In this document: positions 9,988 to 20,764 of the stretch, piece by piece
Layout: the number at the start of each line of letters is the position of its first letter
How positions within the stretch are numbered: position 1 is the stretch's first letter
Source of the DNA: Prostheceraeus crozeri
Taxonomy: Eukaryota > Platyhelminthes > Polycladida > Euryleptidae
DNA length: 64,000 nucleotides
Direction of reading: 5' to 3'
NCBI GenBank assembly: GCA_907163375.1
Contig: CAJQUW010004768.1
Span: forward strand, 10,001-74,000
The notes under the pieces: generated by a model
Told to the model about the DNA's origin: nothing
What the model saw: only the letters and a program-made list of their open reading frames with translations
The model's database searches: none
Program-made: the position numbers and the translations under genes

Positions 9988-11829
9988 TTAGGAATGCCAA
10001 ATCGCGAAGCACTCCATATGCAATCCCACATTACATTTCTTGCATTCCTTCCGGGCCTTTTTCGTTTTACAGATTGCACATTTCCGCTCTTTTTCTCCTG
10101 AAAATAAAAAAATATATATTTCACACTTCTTATACATCTTATGATACGTCTTATATGATACTATCTTCAAATTGTATCATAATAATAATCGGCAATGCAT
10201 GTATATTGTGTAACTGATATAAATGAAAACATAAAGAAAGTGCACTGACCTTCTGTCCTTTCAATAAAATAATGCCCAGAAGTACGAATTTCTTCAGGAA
10301 CTTTGTTTCCAAATCGCTTATTTGAAGATTTTGCCCGAGGTTGCAGGAGACACTTCACGATATACCGTCGAATCTCAAGCAGATCCATTTTTTCATTGGG
10401 ATTAGCGATGTTGCAAAGTATTGCAGTATTGACGACCGCCTCATCAAAGCAATGCGTGAAGATCGCAAAGTACCAATGCTTGCCACGAATTTCAGTTTGG
10501 TAAAGTTCCGTTTTCCAGTCGCTAAGGTCAACTCCACCCATGCCTTTGTTATACTCAGCGATCATTGCTGGGCATTTCAATGTCTGTTTTCTCCCCTTTG
10601 ACTCGTCTTTTAACTTTTGTCGTTGGTGCGCTTCCATAGGTATTCAAAAGGCAAGTGACGATATTATTATCTTTCCACCTTACTCCACAGATATCGTTTT
10701 CTTTATCTATCACAGTCTCAAAATAGCCTCTTTCTTTTTTTCTGAAGTCATTGACATCCGTGAATGCATCCTTTGACACTCTGTTACTTCTTACAGACCC
10801 AGTTGCTGTCAATCCCCGCTCTTTCAATAGCACAAGTAAGCTATGGTTTGTAAAAAAATTGTCAAAGTAGACCTCCGCTCCTTTAGGTAAATCCTGTGTG
10901 AGACTTTCAACAACTCGTGCTCCCAAGGGGACATCACGAGGCTTTTCCTCCGCACCTTGATAAACGTGGAATTTAAACGTGAATCCACTCTTGCTGCAAC
11001 AAAGTGCCCACTCTTTGAACCCAAATCGTATGGGCTTGCCCTGGATAAATTGTTTCAATCCATGCCGGCCATAATACCTGATCACTTTCTCATCAATTGA
11101 ATATTTTTCTGAGAAACATGAAAACTTTTGAAAGTTTTTGTTAAATAATTCCAAAGAAGCACATCTTTACAATCTGGTGGGATCTTGAGGTTATCATTCA
11201 AATGAAGATATTTTTCAGTGAGTAAAATCGATTTTTCGTGATTGCATTTCTCACCAACGGACAGGCGACATCTTCTTCGGAGGACCAATACTGATGCTGT
11301 CTGGGAACAGGTCTATAACCAAGAGTAAAAGAACACCAACGAATATCTGATATTCTTCGGGAGTATAGTTAAGCATAGAGTTGTTCTGAGAGGCAAAAAG
11401 GTTTGACTCATTTGATATCATTTCAAAGAGGCCTTCAGACATCACATCAAATATTTCTTTTGGCGTTTTTCCACCAAGCTCTTGTTCTATCGCTTCTTTC
11501 CTAGTATCTTCCCAATTGATTGCAATATTAGAATGGAACTTCGAGCAAGAGGGCTTTTTCACCCAATCAACTTCAATCTTACGATATTTTGGTTTGATTC
11601 CAGTTTCTTCTTCATTGTCACCATCTCCGTGAACATGCACTTCGACTCTACCAGGGACATCAATTGGACAATTATTTTCAATTAGTTCTTCATTTATTTC
11701 CTCCTCATCAGTCAATGCATCTACAGTATCTGGCGGTAACTCCACGATGTCATAATTCAAGTTGTCGTCTTCCTCCTGCAACCTGTTGATTTCATCCACT
11801 GCCTCTTCTACAGTTAACTTTCTCTTCAT
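9988..11829 (-). pseudogene. piggyBac-like transposase (element 2) with C-terminal zinc finger
   Basis: The ATG at 11829 opens MKRKLTVEEAVDEI and a long acidic N-terminal region. The catalytic region keeps EKYSIDEKVIRYYGRHGLKQ (first Asp) and GAEVYFDNFFTNHSLL (second Asp). It continues through TATGSVRSNR, KCPAMIAEYNKGMGGVDLSD and HWYFAIFTHC. A Cys-rich tail, CAICKTKKARKECKKC then HMECF, is the zinc-binding C terminus of this family and is reached through a predicted intron (10098-10249). At least two frame changes (about 10585 and 11160-11290) break the gene. The stop is at 9988. Confidence 0.85.
10098..10249 (-). other. 152-nt GT-AG intron in piggyBac element 2
   Basis: On the minus strand the donor is GAAG|GTCAGT and the acceptor TTTTATTTTCAG|GAG. 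Splicing joins HYFIERTE in frame to GEKERKCAIC, the start of the Cys-rich tail. Without splicing the frame runs into intron and stops before the zinc finger. Confidence 0.7.
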
Positions 11830-11965
11830 ACATGAGATAAAATAAAAACATTTCTTTTCATAAAAATAAAGAGGTGCACACACAATACGTTGATTGATTC
11901 GTAAGTAACGAGTGTGAGTCACCTATTTAGAGTATGCCGTGGTTACCGCAGCATTTCACAGAAGT

Positions 11966-12046
11966 GGTTTCGTAGCTCAGTTGTGAAAGCAGGAGGCTGG
12001 CATGTGGGACGCGAAGGTCGAGAGTTCGAAGCCTTCGGCTTATCAA
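11966..12046 (+). repeat. tRNA-like sequence, possible SINE head or tRNA relic
   Basis: TAGCTCAGTTGTGAAAGC resembles an A box and GAGAGTTCGAAGCC a B box, at tRNA-like spacing. The cloverleaf stems do not pair well, so this is not called as a working tRNA. It lies in the 5' flank of the piggyBac transposase. Confidence 0.35.
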
Positions 12047-12824
12047 ATTTTGCTTTCTTCTAAACATTTTTTGATGTCCATTCATGTATAAAAATCATAT
12101 AAAAGTCATCAATACTGTGACTTCGACGTTTCCAGCACATTTTCCTGTCGGTTACAGAAACTATTTTAAGTGATTTAAAAACAGATCCGGCTTAAGGAAA
12201 CAAATCTAGTAGGCCTGGACTAATGTTTATACGGTTGATGAAATCCAAAGATGGATATTAGTTCAACGATAAAATTTCACATATGTGACCATGGTTCGCA
12301 AATGCGAGCCAGTATGAAGACAATGTTATATTTTTGTAACCAATGAATAAATGGCATCCCTACTAATACATATGAAATAATTGGAATAAGCTAAGACTAA
12401 ATCAAGTATCAGAACAATAAATATCATGCTAGATGATCACAAAATTTGGAAGGCAAAATACGTACCTTGTTGTTTCCGAAAAAATCAAAAAATGGCAAAT
12501 TTCGAAATGCGTCAAACTTATGAAAGACACTTGACAATAGTGAAACTGTGATAGCGTATAGATTACATATTCATTGATGTATTAAAACAAGAAAAAAATC
12601 AGAACTGCTCTTATTTTCTCAATAACCAACAAAAGTATTTTGGTGCGCATTTGCGCACCATGGTATTAAATGGGTTAAAGAACTCTAAATTCTTTAGGCT
12701 ACCTGAGAATTGTGAGTGTATTGGAAATGAAATTTTGTCATAGCAAAAAATAATGAGGAAACCCCGAAAAATGAACAATTGTGCATCGGTAATTTAGCGG
12801 TAATTTACCACACTTCAAACACTA

Positions 12825-12947
12825 GTCGTGAGTAGATTCGAACCAGCGACGTTGGAGCTACAGGACATGCAAGTACAAACTCTAACTACCAGGCCATTGA
12901 GACACGTGGTGAGAGCGTGAATTAGTCAGGAAGGCATTGCTTTATCA
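12825..12947 (-). repeat. tRNA-hammerhead repeat copy 1, tRNA-like half
   Basis: On the minus strand there is an A-box-like TGGCCTGGTAGTTAGAG (12880-12896) and a B-box-like TGGTTCGAATC (12835-12845), leading directly into the hammerhead half at 5703-5771. The upstream CCTTCCTGACTAATTCACG block is shared with the 27.7 kb copy. It resembles a tRNA-derived SINE head with an internal pol III promoter. Confidence 0.7.
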
Positions 12948-13114
12948 AAAACTATATGACATCATCCATAATTAAGCTTGCATTTCATCATGTCGGTTTG
13001 GTCATGTAGACTCCGCTTATTAAACCCCATTGAGCCAAAGTGAGTTGATTTTACACTGATTCTGTTAAACAAATCCACGATAATTATACAGAGATAAATC
13101 GGCCCTTGATTATA

Positions 13115-14760
13115 CAGATTGTTTCATAAAAACTGGATCACCCTTAAACATCGCCTTAACTTCAACTTTGTCTAACTCCGCCAAACTTGAACGAATTTCT
13201 CTGAAATTTGGAAGATATATCAGTTGTGCTTACTAATATCATTGTTGGAAATTTCAAGCATGAATATTGAGTTGTTTTCCTGTTATAGATAAAAAAGTAG
13301 TAGATAATTTGATCTTCATTTAGCAATGTTACACAAAATCATACCTCACTCTTATAAAATTACATTTGTTTCCTTTGTTATGTAATATGTTGCTCTACAA
13401 GCCAAAAGCTATCAAGCAAAACAAAAATAAAGAAAATCGGTCAATCAGAGCCAGTATAGCACCATTATTCATCAACAATAAGGTAACTGCTACATGTGAT
13501 TAACTGGACCTCATGTTCCATTGCTTCCTGACTTCGTTGCGGTGGTGTTGGCAGCATTCCTGATTGCTTTCATCTATCTCTTACCGGTTGAAAACAATAC
13601 AAAGCACAAATGAACAATAACGAGATCGCATTCACAAAAGGCAAAGTGTCAGCCTTGCTAGTACTAGGGTTTTCTTTGCGAACTACAAGCAAGCGACTAA
13701 ATGTCCCTTACACAAATGTGCATCGATGGCATAATGATGATTTTCGACTGTCGTAAAGAGGGCTCTGGCCGTCCACGCAAAACATCCAAACGTAGAGACC
13801 GCCTAATTTTGAGATTTGTTAAAGTTGATCCAAGTCTCTCGTTAACTGAGATGGCTGCACTAGACTCGTCTATTTCTAAGTCCACTATTCGTAGAAGACT
13901 TATTGAGTCGAATTTCAAGAGCTGTAAGAGGCCCTCTCAGATCGAATTATCAGATCAGCATACAAAAAGACGTCTCAGATGGGCAATGAGTCATTGTCAC
14001 TGGCGAAATCAATGGGATCGGGTTGTCTGGTCTGATGAGGCATCAGTCCGTCTGAAGGATAGTGATGGTCGATTGAGATTATGGATAAAATCTGATCAGG
14101 AAATTCCGAGACATTTACATCGTCCCCGGGTACAAGGTGGTGCAACTCTACTGATTTGGTCTGGCATTTGGACCAATGGCCGCTCTGAACTTCACATACA
14201 GCAAGGAACCTTGAATTCTGAACGCTATGTGAATGTTTTACGAATGAAGATTGGCCAAATGACAGATCAACTTGGTGATCCATCGACTTGGTTATTTATG
14301 GATGATAATGCTACGTGTCACAGGAGTAGTAGAGTCAACTTATGCAAGTCTCAATTAGGGCTTAGGACATTATCTTGGCCAACTCGTTCTCCTGATCTGA
14401 ATCCCATAGAAGATGTATGGAGTATTCTAAAACGTAGCGTTCGTCGTTCACTGCTACCTACAGATGGCGTATCACAACTTACGTCACTGTTAAAAAGAGA
14501 GTGGAGAAAGTTAGATCAGTCAAAAATCAATGATATCACCGAATCAATGCCTAGACGAATTGGTAATGTCATTGACAATAAGGGTAGGGCCACAAAATAT
14601 TAGCTTCTTAAGAACCGTTACTGTATCATAGCTTATCAGATTATATAAGGACATTTAAATATATTAGGGACATGAAATAACATGGAAAATGCTTTCTGTA
14701 TCATACTTATGTTTTATTTAGTCAAATTTTAGGATGATCCACTTTTTATGAAACGAATTG
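13115..14760 (+). mobile_element. Tc1-like element, 1.65 kb
   Basis: TIRs start CAGATTGTTTCATAAAAA (left) and CAATTCGTTTCATAAAAA (right, reverse complement), and TGGATCA follows in both after one more base. TA dinucleotides flank both ends (13113-13114 and 14761-14762). It holds a single Tc1 transposase gene. Length and TIR similarity suggest a moderately young copy. Confidence 0.9.
13610..14603 (+). pseudogene. Tc1-like DD34E transposase with one frameshift
   Basis: The first helix-turn-helix reads GKVSALLVLGFSLRTTSKRL and NVHRW from the ATG at 13610, in a frame that stops near 13755. The second domain begins in the next frame at the AT-hook-like GSGRPRKTSKR and stays open to 14603. Catalytic residues are all present: VVWSDEAS, FMDDNATCH and SPDLNPIEDVW. 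One indel near 13745-13760 separates the two DNA-binding halves; otherwise the protein is whole, at about 330 aa, normal for Tc1. Cut-and-paste transposition at TA is the family function. Confidence 0.88.
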
Positions 14761-14888
14761 TAGTTATAGAGAATTAATAAGCGGAATATATTGTTTTGGT
14801 AAGCGCTAGACATTAAGATGACACATAGGAGCTCTGCTTCTGTGAATGCAGTTTCCGCATCAGAGGAAAAATTTCAAGAATAAAATTT

Positions 14889-15097
14889 GACAACAACTCG
14901 CAACATTCACACTGACATAAAGCACACGACAGATTCAGCGCACTCCTATAGATATGCACGCAGCTGCCTAAGAACAATAAAAGCAAAGCGTCACTTGTTG
15001 TACATACAAAAAGCTTTAGGAGTGCACTTTAACTGTTGTGTACGTTAAGTCAGCTGCGTTTTGCGTCATGTCTATGTGAATGGTGCGAGTTGTTGTC
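14889..15097. repeat. Foldback (MITE-like) sequence
   Basis: GACAACAACTCGCA at 14889 is matched in reverse by TGCGAGTTGTTGTC ending at 15097, with similarity over about 33 bp. Inner inverted pairs are also visible (ACGCAGCTG near 14957 and its complement near 15052). No clear target duplication was found. Confidence 0.55.
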
Positions 15098-15404
15098 GGT
15101 CCACATTGTCTCGTCATTTAGAAGATGGAACAGGTCTCCGCAACATATCGCGTACTGTAATTGTAGGTTACAGAACGAGTGATTGATCGAGACTGCAGCC
15201 GAGATCAATCTAGAGTTCTGTAGTATAATTGCTGTATACTGTCTTGCGCCAGCCGTGTTTGGAAGTGATTTATGAAACTACGGTAATTTATTTCTTGTTT
15301 TAACAATAAAGAGCAATTGCTAGTTGTCTGTAGATTGAATAGCACTGACATGCATGTAGGCGCATAGATATCTGACTGTTAAAAAAGAGATTGTGGGTGT
15401 CAAG

Positions 15405-16161
15405 CAGGGGTGCGGAGTCGGAGTCGGAGTCCCGGAGTCCTATCATTTTTGCTGGACTTGGAGTCGGAGTCCTATCAAATGATATGACTCTGAACTCCGG
15501 CCTATAACTAGACCCAAGTATAATACAAACAAATTATCTATTCTCGTGCATAGCTGTCACTGTCAACTTTCTCCGTCAAACAAAAGTACTGAGATAGCAG
15601 CACATGCAAAGCTTGTAATAGTTGAGGGAATGAACCATAATAGTGAAAAAGGATTGTCTTTTCACTCGTTGATTTAGTAGAGAAGACAAGCCTTCCCAGC
15701 CTCGATCACACCTACGCACCAAAGGTCACATCAGAGACAAAAATGAAATATTAGTTTGTTTGAGAACATTCCCTGTTACCCTCACGTTAATCGTGTGTGA
15801 TGGCTCCTCTAAAGCGCATGTTAAAATCGAAAGAGTACTCATATTTTTTGGAGAAGGATGGGAGATTTTCCTGCCTGGTAGAGACTGGAGAAAAACCGTG
15901 TGAAGCACACATCAGCAAGATGGGAGGAGCCGAGTCGCATGCATCCAACTTAAAGCGACATTTGATAGACTCATCGAAAATGATTGATAATTGATACAGG
16001 AATGATCACTTAACATAAGTTCAGGTAAACCTATAATGAACTATGCCGCAGGTTACCATTTTTTTCAAAAACTAGGCTATATATGCTTGCCACCCGGAGT
16101 CGGAGTCCTATCAACCCCCGGAGTCGGAGTCCTATCAAAATGATAGGACTCCGCATCCCTG
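15405..16161. mobile_element. hAT derivative, 757 bp, CAGGGGTGCGGAGTC ends
   Basis: The ends CAGGGGTGCGG and CCGCATCCCTG are inverted and flanked by an exact 8-bp duplication GTGTCAAG (15397-15404 and 16162-16169). Subterminal GGAGTCGGAGTCCTATCA repeats occur at both ends. Only an N-terminal BED finger fragment remains inside, so this is an internally deleted, non-autonomous hAT. Confidence 0.9.
15797..15994 (+). pseudogene. BED zinc-finger fragment of a hAT transposase
   Basis: The ATG at 15800 opens MAPLKRMLKSKEYSYFLEKDG. FSCLVETGEKPCEAHI followed by HASNLKRHL matches the Cys and His spacing of BED fingers, the DNA-binding head of hAT transposases. The frame stops at 15994; no RNase H-like core follows. 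Confidence 0.65.
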
Positions 16162-16318
16162 GTGTCAAGTAATCAACGGCGTTTCCATTATACAACTGCC
16201 TTTAAATAACTACAGTAAAGTGACATTGAATAATTCCATGTTTGACTTAAAATTGCCAGTTGTCGACAAAGAGTTGCTGTGGCTGTTGAGTAAAATTGGC
16301 TGTCATTGTTCTGTTAAA

Positions 16319-16773
16319 CACTAGATGACATGCCACGCGTAATTCACGCGCGCTTACGGAACACCCCAAACATCCGTGGTTAAGGACATTCTATTCTTCT
16401 ACCCACGTACATACGCGCTGCACTAAGAGTCAGAAATCACTTGATCTGATGCTGTTAAAACATAGGGAATGTTTATGAATACGCGCAGGCGAGCGTTTAT
16501 GTTTGCGCGTCGTCTACAGTTGCATGCGTTGCCGCTTGAACCACGGATGAACCGCTAAGCATGTTCTGTCTTCCATGAGCATAAAATTGAGGTCCTATCA
16601 CATTGTTTAGCCTCTGATACATGCAGACGCATGAAACGCAAAGTCTATATAACAGGACTGCCGACAGATGTTACAGCAATGTCACGCATAGTCACGGATG
16701 CTGAGGGTCATGTGTAATTACGCGTAGTTTGCGCGTGAATTACGCGTAATTGAGCGTGGCATGTCACCTGGTG
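16319..16773. mobile_element. GC-rich TIR element, full copy
   Basis: The ends CACTAGATGACATGCCACGC and, reversed, CACCAGGTGACATGCCACGC form a 20-bp TIR. Inside are many 'acgcgtaattcacgcg' motifs. Partial copies lie at 29032-29419 and 33395-33558. No transposase frame and no clear target duplication were seen. It directly abuts the next element at 16781. Confidence 0.75.
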
Positions 16774-16780
16774 CAGCGCC

Positions 16781-17307
16781 CACAGAATTAGATTGTTTAA
16801 TCGCATCACTTTGCCAGAAGTGCAAACTTATTCAAACAGATGACCCATGCAGGAACTTAATTTAAAAAGTGGCCAAAAAGAAATTTTTAATACCTTACAG
16901 AGATAGGAAAAATAGTCGTGCGTCGCTTGCGGATTGCTCTGAATTCCTTCAAAATGCTCCGATCGCCACGATTCCTTCAGATTCGAAGAATTCAGATCAT
17001 TGCGCAAAAGTTTTCTCGATAATGTTGCGTCCTCCGATCATTTTTAAAAAGGTTAGCAGGCGCACGAAAAAACGTTCACAAACTTCTCTGTAGAACTTGA
17101 CATCGTCTGTGTCTCTTTGCTGTGTGATCCGGTTGATAACAGTCACTGAAACATCGCACAATTTGGCGTGTTTAATGTTGAACTGGCTGCTAATTGTTCG
17201 ATTGCTATGGTATTTAGTCAGGAGATTGTGCCATTTCAATAACGTTACATGTTCCAATGCTTCCCTTATAGTCAAACGGAAAAAGAGACGACCTGTCTAA
17301 TTCTGTG
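16781..17307. mobile_element. Small TIR element, copy 2 (CACAGAATTAGA ends)
   Basis: Ends CACAGAATTAGA and TCTAATTCTGTG. The body matches copy 1 (6506-7214) from the left end to the right except for a roughly 75-bp stretch near 16860-16935 and the MITE, which only copy 1 has. A minus-strand frame at 16997-17275 shares SNRTISSQF, HAKLC and VINRITQQRDT with the other copy, so it is a coding relic; I cannot name the family. The flanks do not show a target duplication. Confidence 0.7.
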
Positions 17308-18511
17308 GTCACAGCACTTGCTGATAATGTATCTGTAAGCGATTTGCACATCGAGTTGGAAGAAGTGAAAACGACAATGTAGCAGCATTTGCAAAGTCAG
17401 TGTATACAACAAGACTGTATTTGACAGATTGGTCTTTTTACTCTAAACCTTTTCTTTTGATTAAATCATGCGTCTGCCTGCCGATGCCTTCTCCGCTCTG
17501 CAATGTCTGCAGGTATTAATATCGCCATGTCTTACAAGTTCTTGAGTCATTTCTAATTTAAGTAATTCACACATAGAGTAGGCCTATTGATTTTCTCATC
17601 AGGAGATTGTTTAGGCTCCGCCATGTTGATGAACGCCTGGAATTTTAGCTTTTTAAAGAAGTGCACTATTCTAACGCATTCCGAATATGCTGAGTAGAGA
17701 AAAATGAAGTGAATTAGCTTTATGCTGACTAGGTATCATTCCTCAAATGTTCAGGTACATTTTCTGGCTATGCATTTCGCATTTGTGCATTAAAAACATT
17801 GTTTGATAAGAGTCAGATCTTAAAAATGCTGCGATCCTACATTTATTTATCATGTTTCCACTGTTTATTTCACTCTACTGATAAATGTTAATTCCCGGTT
17901 AGTGGACAACAGAATGATCTTAACTTTTTGCGGAGACTTTTGGCGGTGATACAGAACTTCAAACTACATGTAGACCACCTCAATATGTTAAACCCTAATC
18001 GATCGATTGAGAAAGTGCTACATAATTTGTTGCTCAGGTGAACATTATTTGATTTTTAGATTCGATGCGGAATAACAAGTGAGAGAGAAGAAAAGTTTGA
18101 ACACATTAATTATTATACAGATAAAACATCACTTAATTCAGGAAAGCAGTAAGTAACTAATTTATAGCATTAATATAGCAGATCATAGAATTGTTGGTAA
18201 TGCATACATAAAATTATGCGCATTGCGAACTGCAATTAAACAGATGAAACCCCACAGACACATGCACACACATGTACATTTTGAGGGTCTCATGCAGTCT
18301 ACATGATATGTGAGTAGACCAATGAAAAAATCCTTCAAGAATTTATAATGCTGAAATTGGGATTCTTCATGTCGAGGGCTTTCAGAAAGTGTCTCACTTT
18401 ATTACGGTACTTTGTTGTGGAAACTGCTCTTAAAAATATTCAAAATTCGTCACTCTTTCATGCGCGGAATTCAATAGTGTGGAAGAAAACAATAAGATAA
18501 GTCTGACTTCC
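17308..18511. other. No recognised feature
   Basis: AT-rich sequence with no ORF, repeat or RNA signal that I can support. Confidence 0.5.
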
Positions 18512-19006
18512 TTAGGATAAACAATTGTTATTTATAATTATCAGGACTTTGAGGTGCTTCATGATATTTAGTAGCCTTTTTTTACCTACTTTTATTATTA
18601 TTCTATCACACACGGCAAAGTTGGCGCGATGTACGTGGACCTTATTTCTGTCTGATGTAGACCACAAAAGTCTGAAACATATGGATTTGATTTCTTCAAA
18701 TTTCCTGGAATCTCGACAATTTGAACATTTCTTTAGATATTCATCGAGAAGCCCAAACAATGAAAGACTGTCTTTGATGCTCAGCACTCGATTGGAGATT
18801 CTCTTGCCATATCTTTCAAAGTGTAAGCACTCAACATGGAATGGCTTGGTATTGTTGAAAAAATGTAAGCACATGTATGACAAAGGATAACTTTTGAAAA
18901 AATGCTGTAGGATGGGGTCAGCAAATGACCCTGAAATTTCCGATGATGCGATTTCTAGATGTTTCATATCAATGATTAGCAGACTGCGACAGCGAAGGAT
19001 CAGCAT
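18512..19006 (-). CDS. Unrecognised 164-aa frame, doubtful gene
   Basis: The frame from the ATG at 19006 (directly after an in-frame TGA) runs to 18512. The protein is rich in Leu, Ile, Ser and Cys (MKHLEIASSEISGSF, CSNCRDSRKFEEIKS) and looks loosely like leucine-rich-repeat or F-box material, but no motif is decisive. A 121-aa frame on the other strand overlaps it. It could be a host exon or chance. Confidence 0.2.
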   Translation of the reverse strand: MLILRCRSLLIIDMKHLEIASSEISGSFADPILQHFFKSYPLSYMCLHFFNNTKPFHVECLHFERYGKRISNRVLSIKDSLSLFGLLDEYLKKCSNCRDSRKFEEIKSICFRLLWSTSDRNKVHVHRANFAVCDRIIIKVGKKRLLNIMKHLKVLIIINNNCLS

Positions 19007-19379
19007 TCAACATGAGGGTGACGCATTACGAGGATTGTCATAAACAAGCATTTGAGTTCAGTCAGACACATTTGACGAAATAGCTTTGAATAAACGCATA
19101 GGGGCAGGCCTGACCCCAGTACCGCTAGCAGTTTAAATATGAAATTCTGTGCAACTTCAAGTCACTAATTTTGTTGCATGGCCATAAAATAGGCAACTTT
19201 TCAATGTATTCTATTCACCAATCGTAGAGTAGGGATATATAGGTAGAGTGTCGACTCAAAACAGTATCTGTATACAGTGAAAATATTTATATGAAAGGAT
19301 TCAGTTTTTTGCGGAGATCACGCTCCCGTGGTCCAAAAAATTATTTGAGCAGTTTTTAAAAAGTCAAATTTTTCCAAAT
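19007..19379. other. No recognised feature
   Basis: Spacer upstream of LINE-A. The exact 5' end of the LINE could lie within it. Confidence 0.4.
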
Positions 19380-19800
19380 TTATATAACGCTGTCGGCTGA
19401 ACGTGCTGGTCGTGTCTGGTCTCTCTCTCTCCGAAGTGAAATATCTCTCGCCGTTCGCCGCCTTATCCTTGTCTATCCTCGTCGAATCTTGCATCACAGT
19501 GATCCTCATCCGACGCCCGTGCTTTCTCCGTCATCGTCCCCCTCGTTGGTCCACTACTTCGCGCGTAATCTTCAAAAAACTGCCTCCCTACGCCTGTGAG
19601 TGTTGTTCCCGTCGCCGCTTCCAGTAGAAACTTCAAGGTCATTGGTGGCGTGATCTCTTCAAGTTGAACTTCGATTTGAGTGTCAAAGTATAGAAGAACT
19701 TCAGTCACCCTCATCTGCTTGCGTGGTGTATCGGTTGACAACGTCAGTTCACCTGTAAAGTCCGTGGTTCGATTCCTTTTTGCAACCCGATCAGTCCAAC

Positions 19801-20745
19801 ATGACAAATTCGTGCAAATGTTTTGCCGATTCATGCGTCATTGGCGATAAAGCGAAGGATAGAGAAAAGCGAATTGTCGTATGCAACAGCCCAGGTTGTC
19901 ACATGCAATTTCATGCAGCTTGCATTGGTCATTCCAAGATGCCTGAGAAGGAATTAAAGAACATTTTCTTCGTATGTTTGAAATGCAAAGCTTATTTGGA
20001 ATATAGCGCCCAAATAGCACAAGAGTCTTTTCTATCCGAGCTAGATACTAGACTTAACTCGCTAAAGGATTCAATCTTGAAAATGGTCGACGCCAAGATC
20101 GAAGAGAAGTTCAAAGAGTTTTCATCGAAGGTGCAAGAAGTGAACGACTTCGTGGTGGAAATGGTCGATGAACAGAAAAATGAAATTCCCTCTATCGTTT
20201 CACGAATTTCACAGCTTCATGAAGCTAATACAAAGGAAACTGAAGAACTGAAAAGTGAAATCAGCCACCTGCGGAGACAGGTGCGCTCACAAGACTCCGC
20301 GAAACGGAGAGAAAATCTAATAATCAGGAATTTTCCAGAGAAAGCGTGCACAATCAATGGCAAATCCATCTCAAATTGTTCGGAAGCTGCCCACTTGATT
20401 GCTGAGACACTTGACCTAGAAGATGAAGCCAAGAGTTTCAAAGACATTCGGAGACTCGGCAAAACACGAGACGATGGAAAACCCAGGCTTATAATGGTCA
20501 AATCAGCTGAAAGAACAGTTAGGCTTTTCCTCAGTAAAGCTCGTCAATTGAAGAAGAAAGCCTCTCCTTTATGCAAAGTCTTCTTACATGAAGATCTTCC
20601 TGCTGAAGTAAACAAGAGATTGGCAGAATTTCGCAAAAGAGCCCATGATCACCGCACGAATTTCCCTGAGGAAGATGCGTATGTCCGTAATAAGAAATTA
20701 TACATAAATGGAGATGTTGTTGATGAGATCAAACAGGATTTTTAG
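19801..20745 (+). CDS. LINE-A ORF1 protein, PHD finger and coiled coil
   Basis: The ATG at 19801 opens MTNSCKCFADSC. Residues 5-63 form a PHD-type zinc finger (CNSPGCHMQFHAAC, then CLKCK). Residues about 75-170 are heptad-rich (coiled coil, trimer-forming in this class). An RRM-like/C-terminal region follows (RENLIIRNFPE, FKDIRRLGK, CKVFLHEDLP). ORF1 proteins bind the element RNA and act as nucleic acid chaperones. The frame is whole at 314 aa and stops 15 bp before the region where ORF2 homology begins. Confidence 0.85.
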   Translation: MTNSCKCFADSCVIGDKAKDREKRIVVCNSPGCHMQFHAACIGHSKMPEKELKNIFFVCLKCKAYLEYSAQIAQESFLSELDTRLNSLKDSILKMVDAKIEEKFKEFSSKVQEVNDFVVEMVDEQKNEIPSIVSRISQLHEANTKETEELKSEISHLRRQVRSQDSAKRRENLIIRNFPEKACTINGKSISNCSEAAHLIAETLDLEDEAKSFKDIRRLGKTRDDGKPRLIMVKSAERTVRLFLSKARQLKKKASPLCKVFLHEDLPAEVNKRLAEFRKRAHDHRTNFPEEDAYVRNKKLYINGDVVDEIKQDF

Positions 20746-20764
20746 AAACGGATTTTATATCTCA

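Larger units (their letters stand above)
9530..12674 (-). mobile_element. piggyBac-like element 2 with TTAA target sites
   Basis: Both ends abut TTAA (9526-9529 and 12675-12678). The termini CCCGTTAAGTACCA (left) and CCCATTTAATACCA (right, reverse complement) match in 11 of 14 positions. Subterminal copies of a GGTGCGCAAATGCGCACC-like palindrome lie at 9660-9677 and 12641-12658. The transposase is on the minus strand. It is inserted within the hAT element, 27 bp from the end of the Tigger copy. Confidence 0.88.
5772..12824. mobile_element. hAT element split by nested insertions
   Basis: The ends are TAGTGTTT at 5772 and AAACACTA at 12817-12824, an inverted pair followed by related subterminal ATTACCGGTAATT-type repeats. 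An exact 8-bp target duplication GTCGTGAG flanks it (5764-5771 and 12825-12832), as hAT elements make. Removing later insertions leaves about 0.95 kb (5772-6497, 7223-7271, 9500-9525, 12679-12824) with no transposase frame, so it was probably non-autonomous. The related unbroken repeat at 27.7 kb serves as an empty-site comparison. Confidence 0.85.

Noticed and set aside
11966-12046. tRNA gene
   Set aside because: A and B boxes are visible but the acceptor and T stems do not pair, so it is kept only as a tRNA-like relic.
18525-18890. 121-aa plus frame overlapping the 164-aa minus frame
   Set aside because: No motif, no upstream signals; at most one of the two could be real and the minus frame is the longer.
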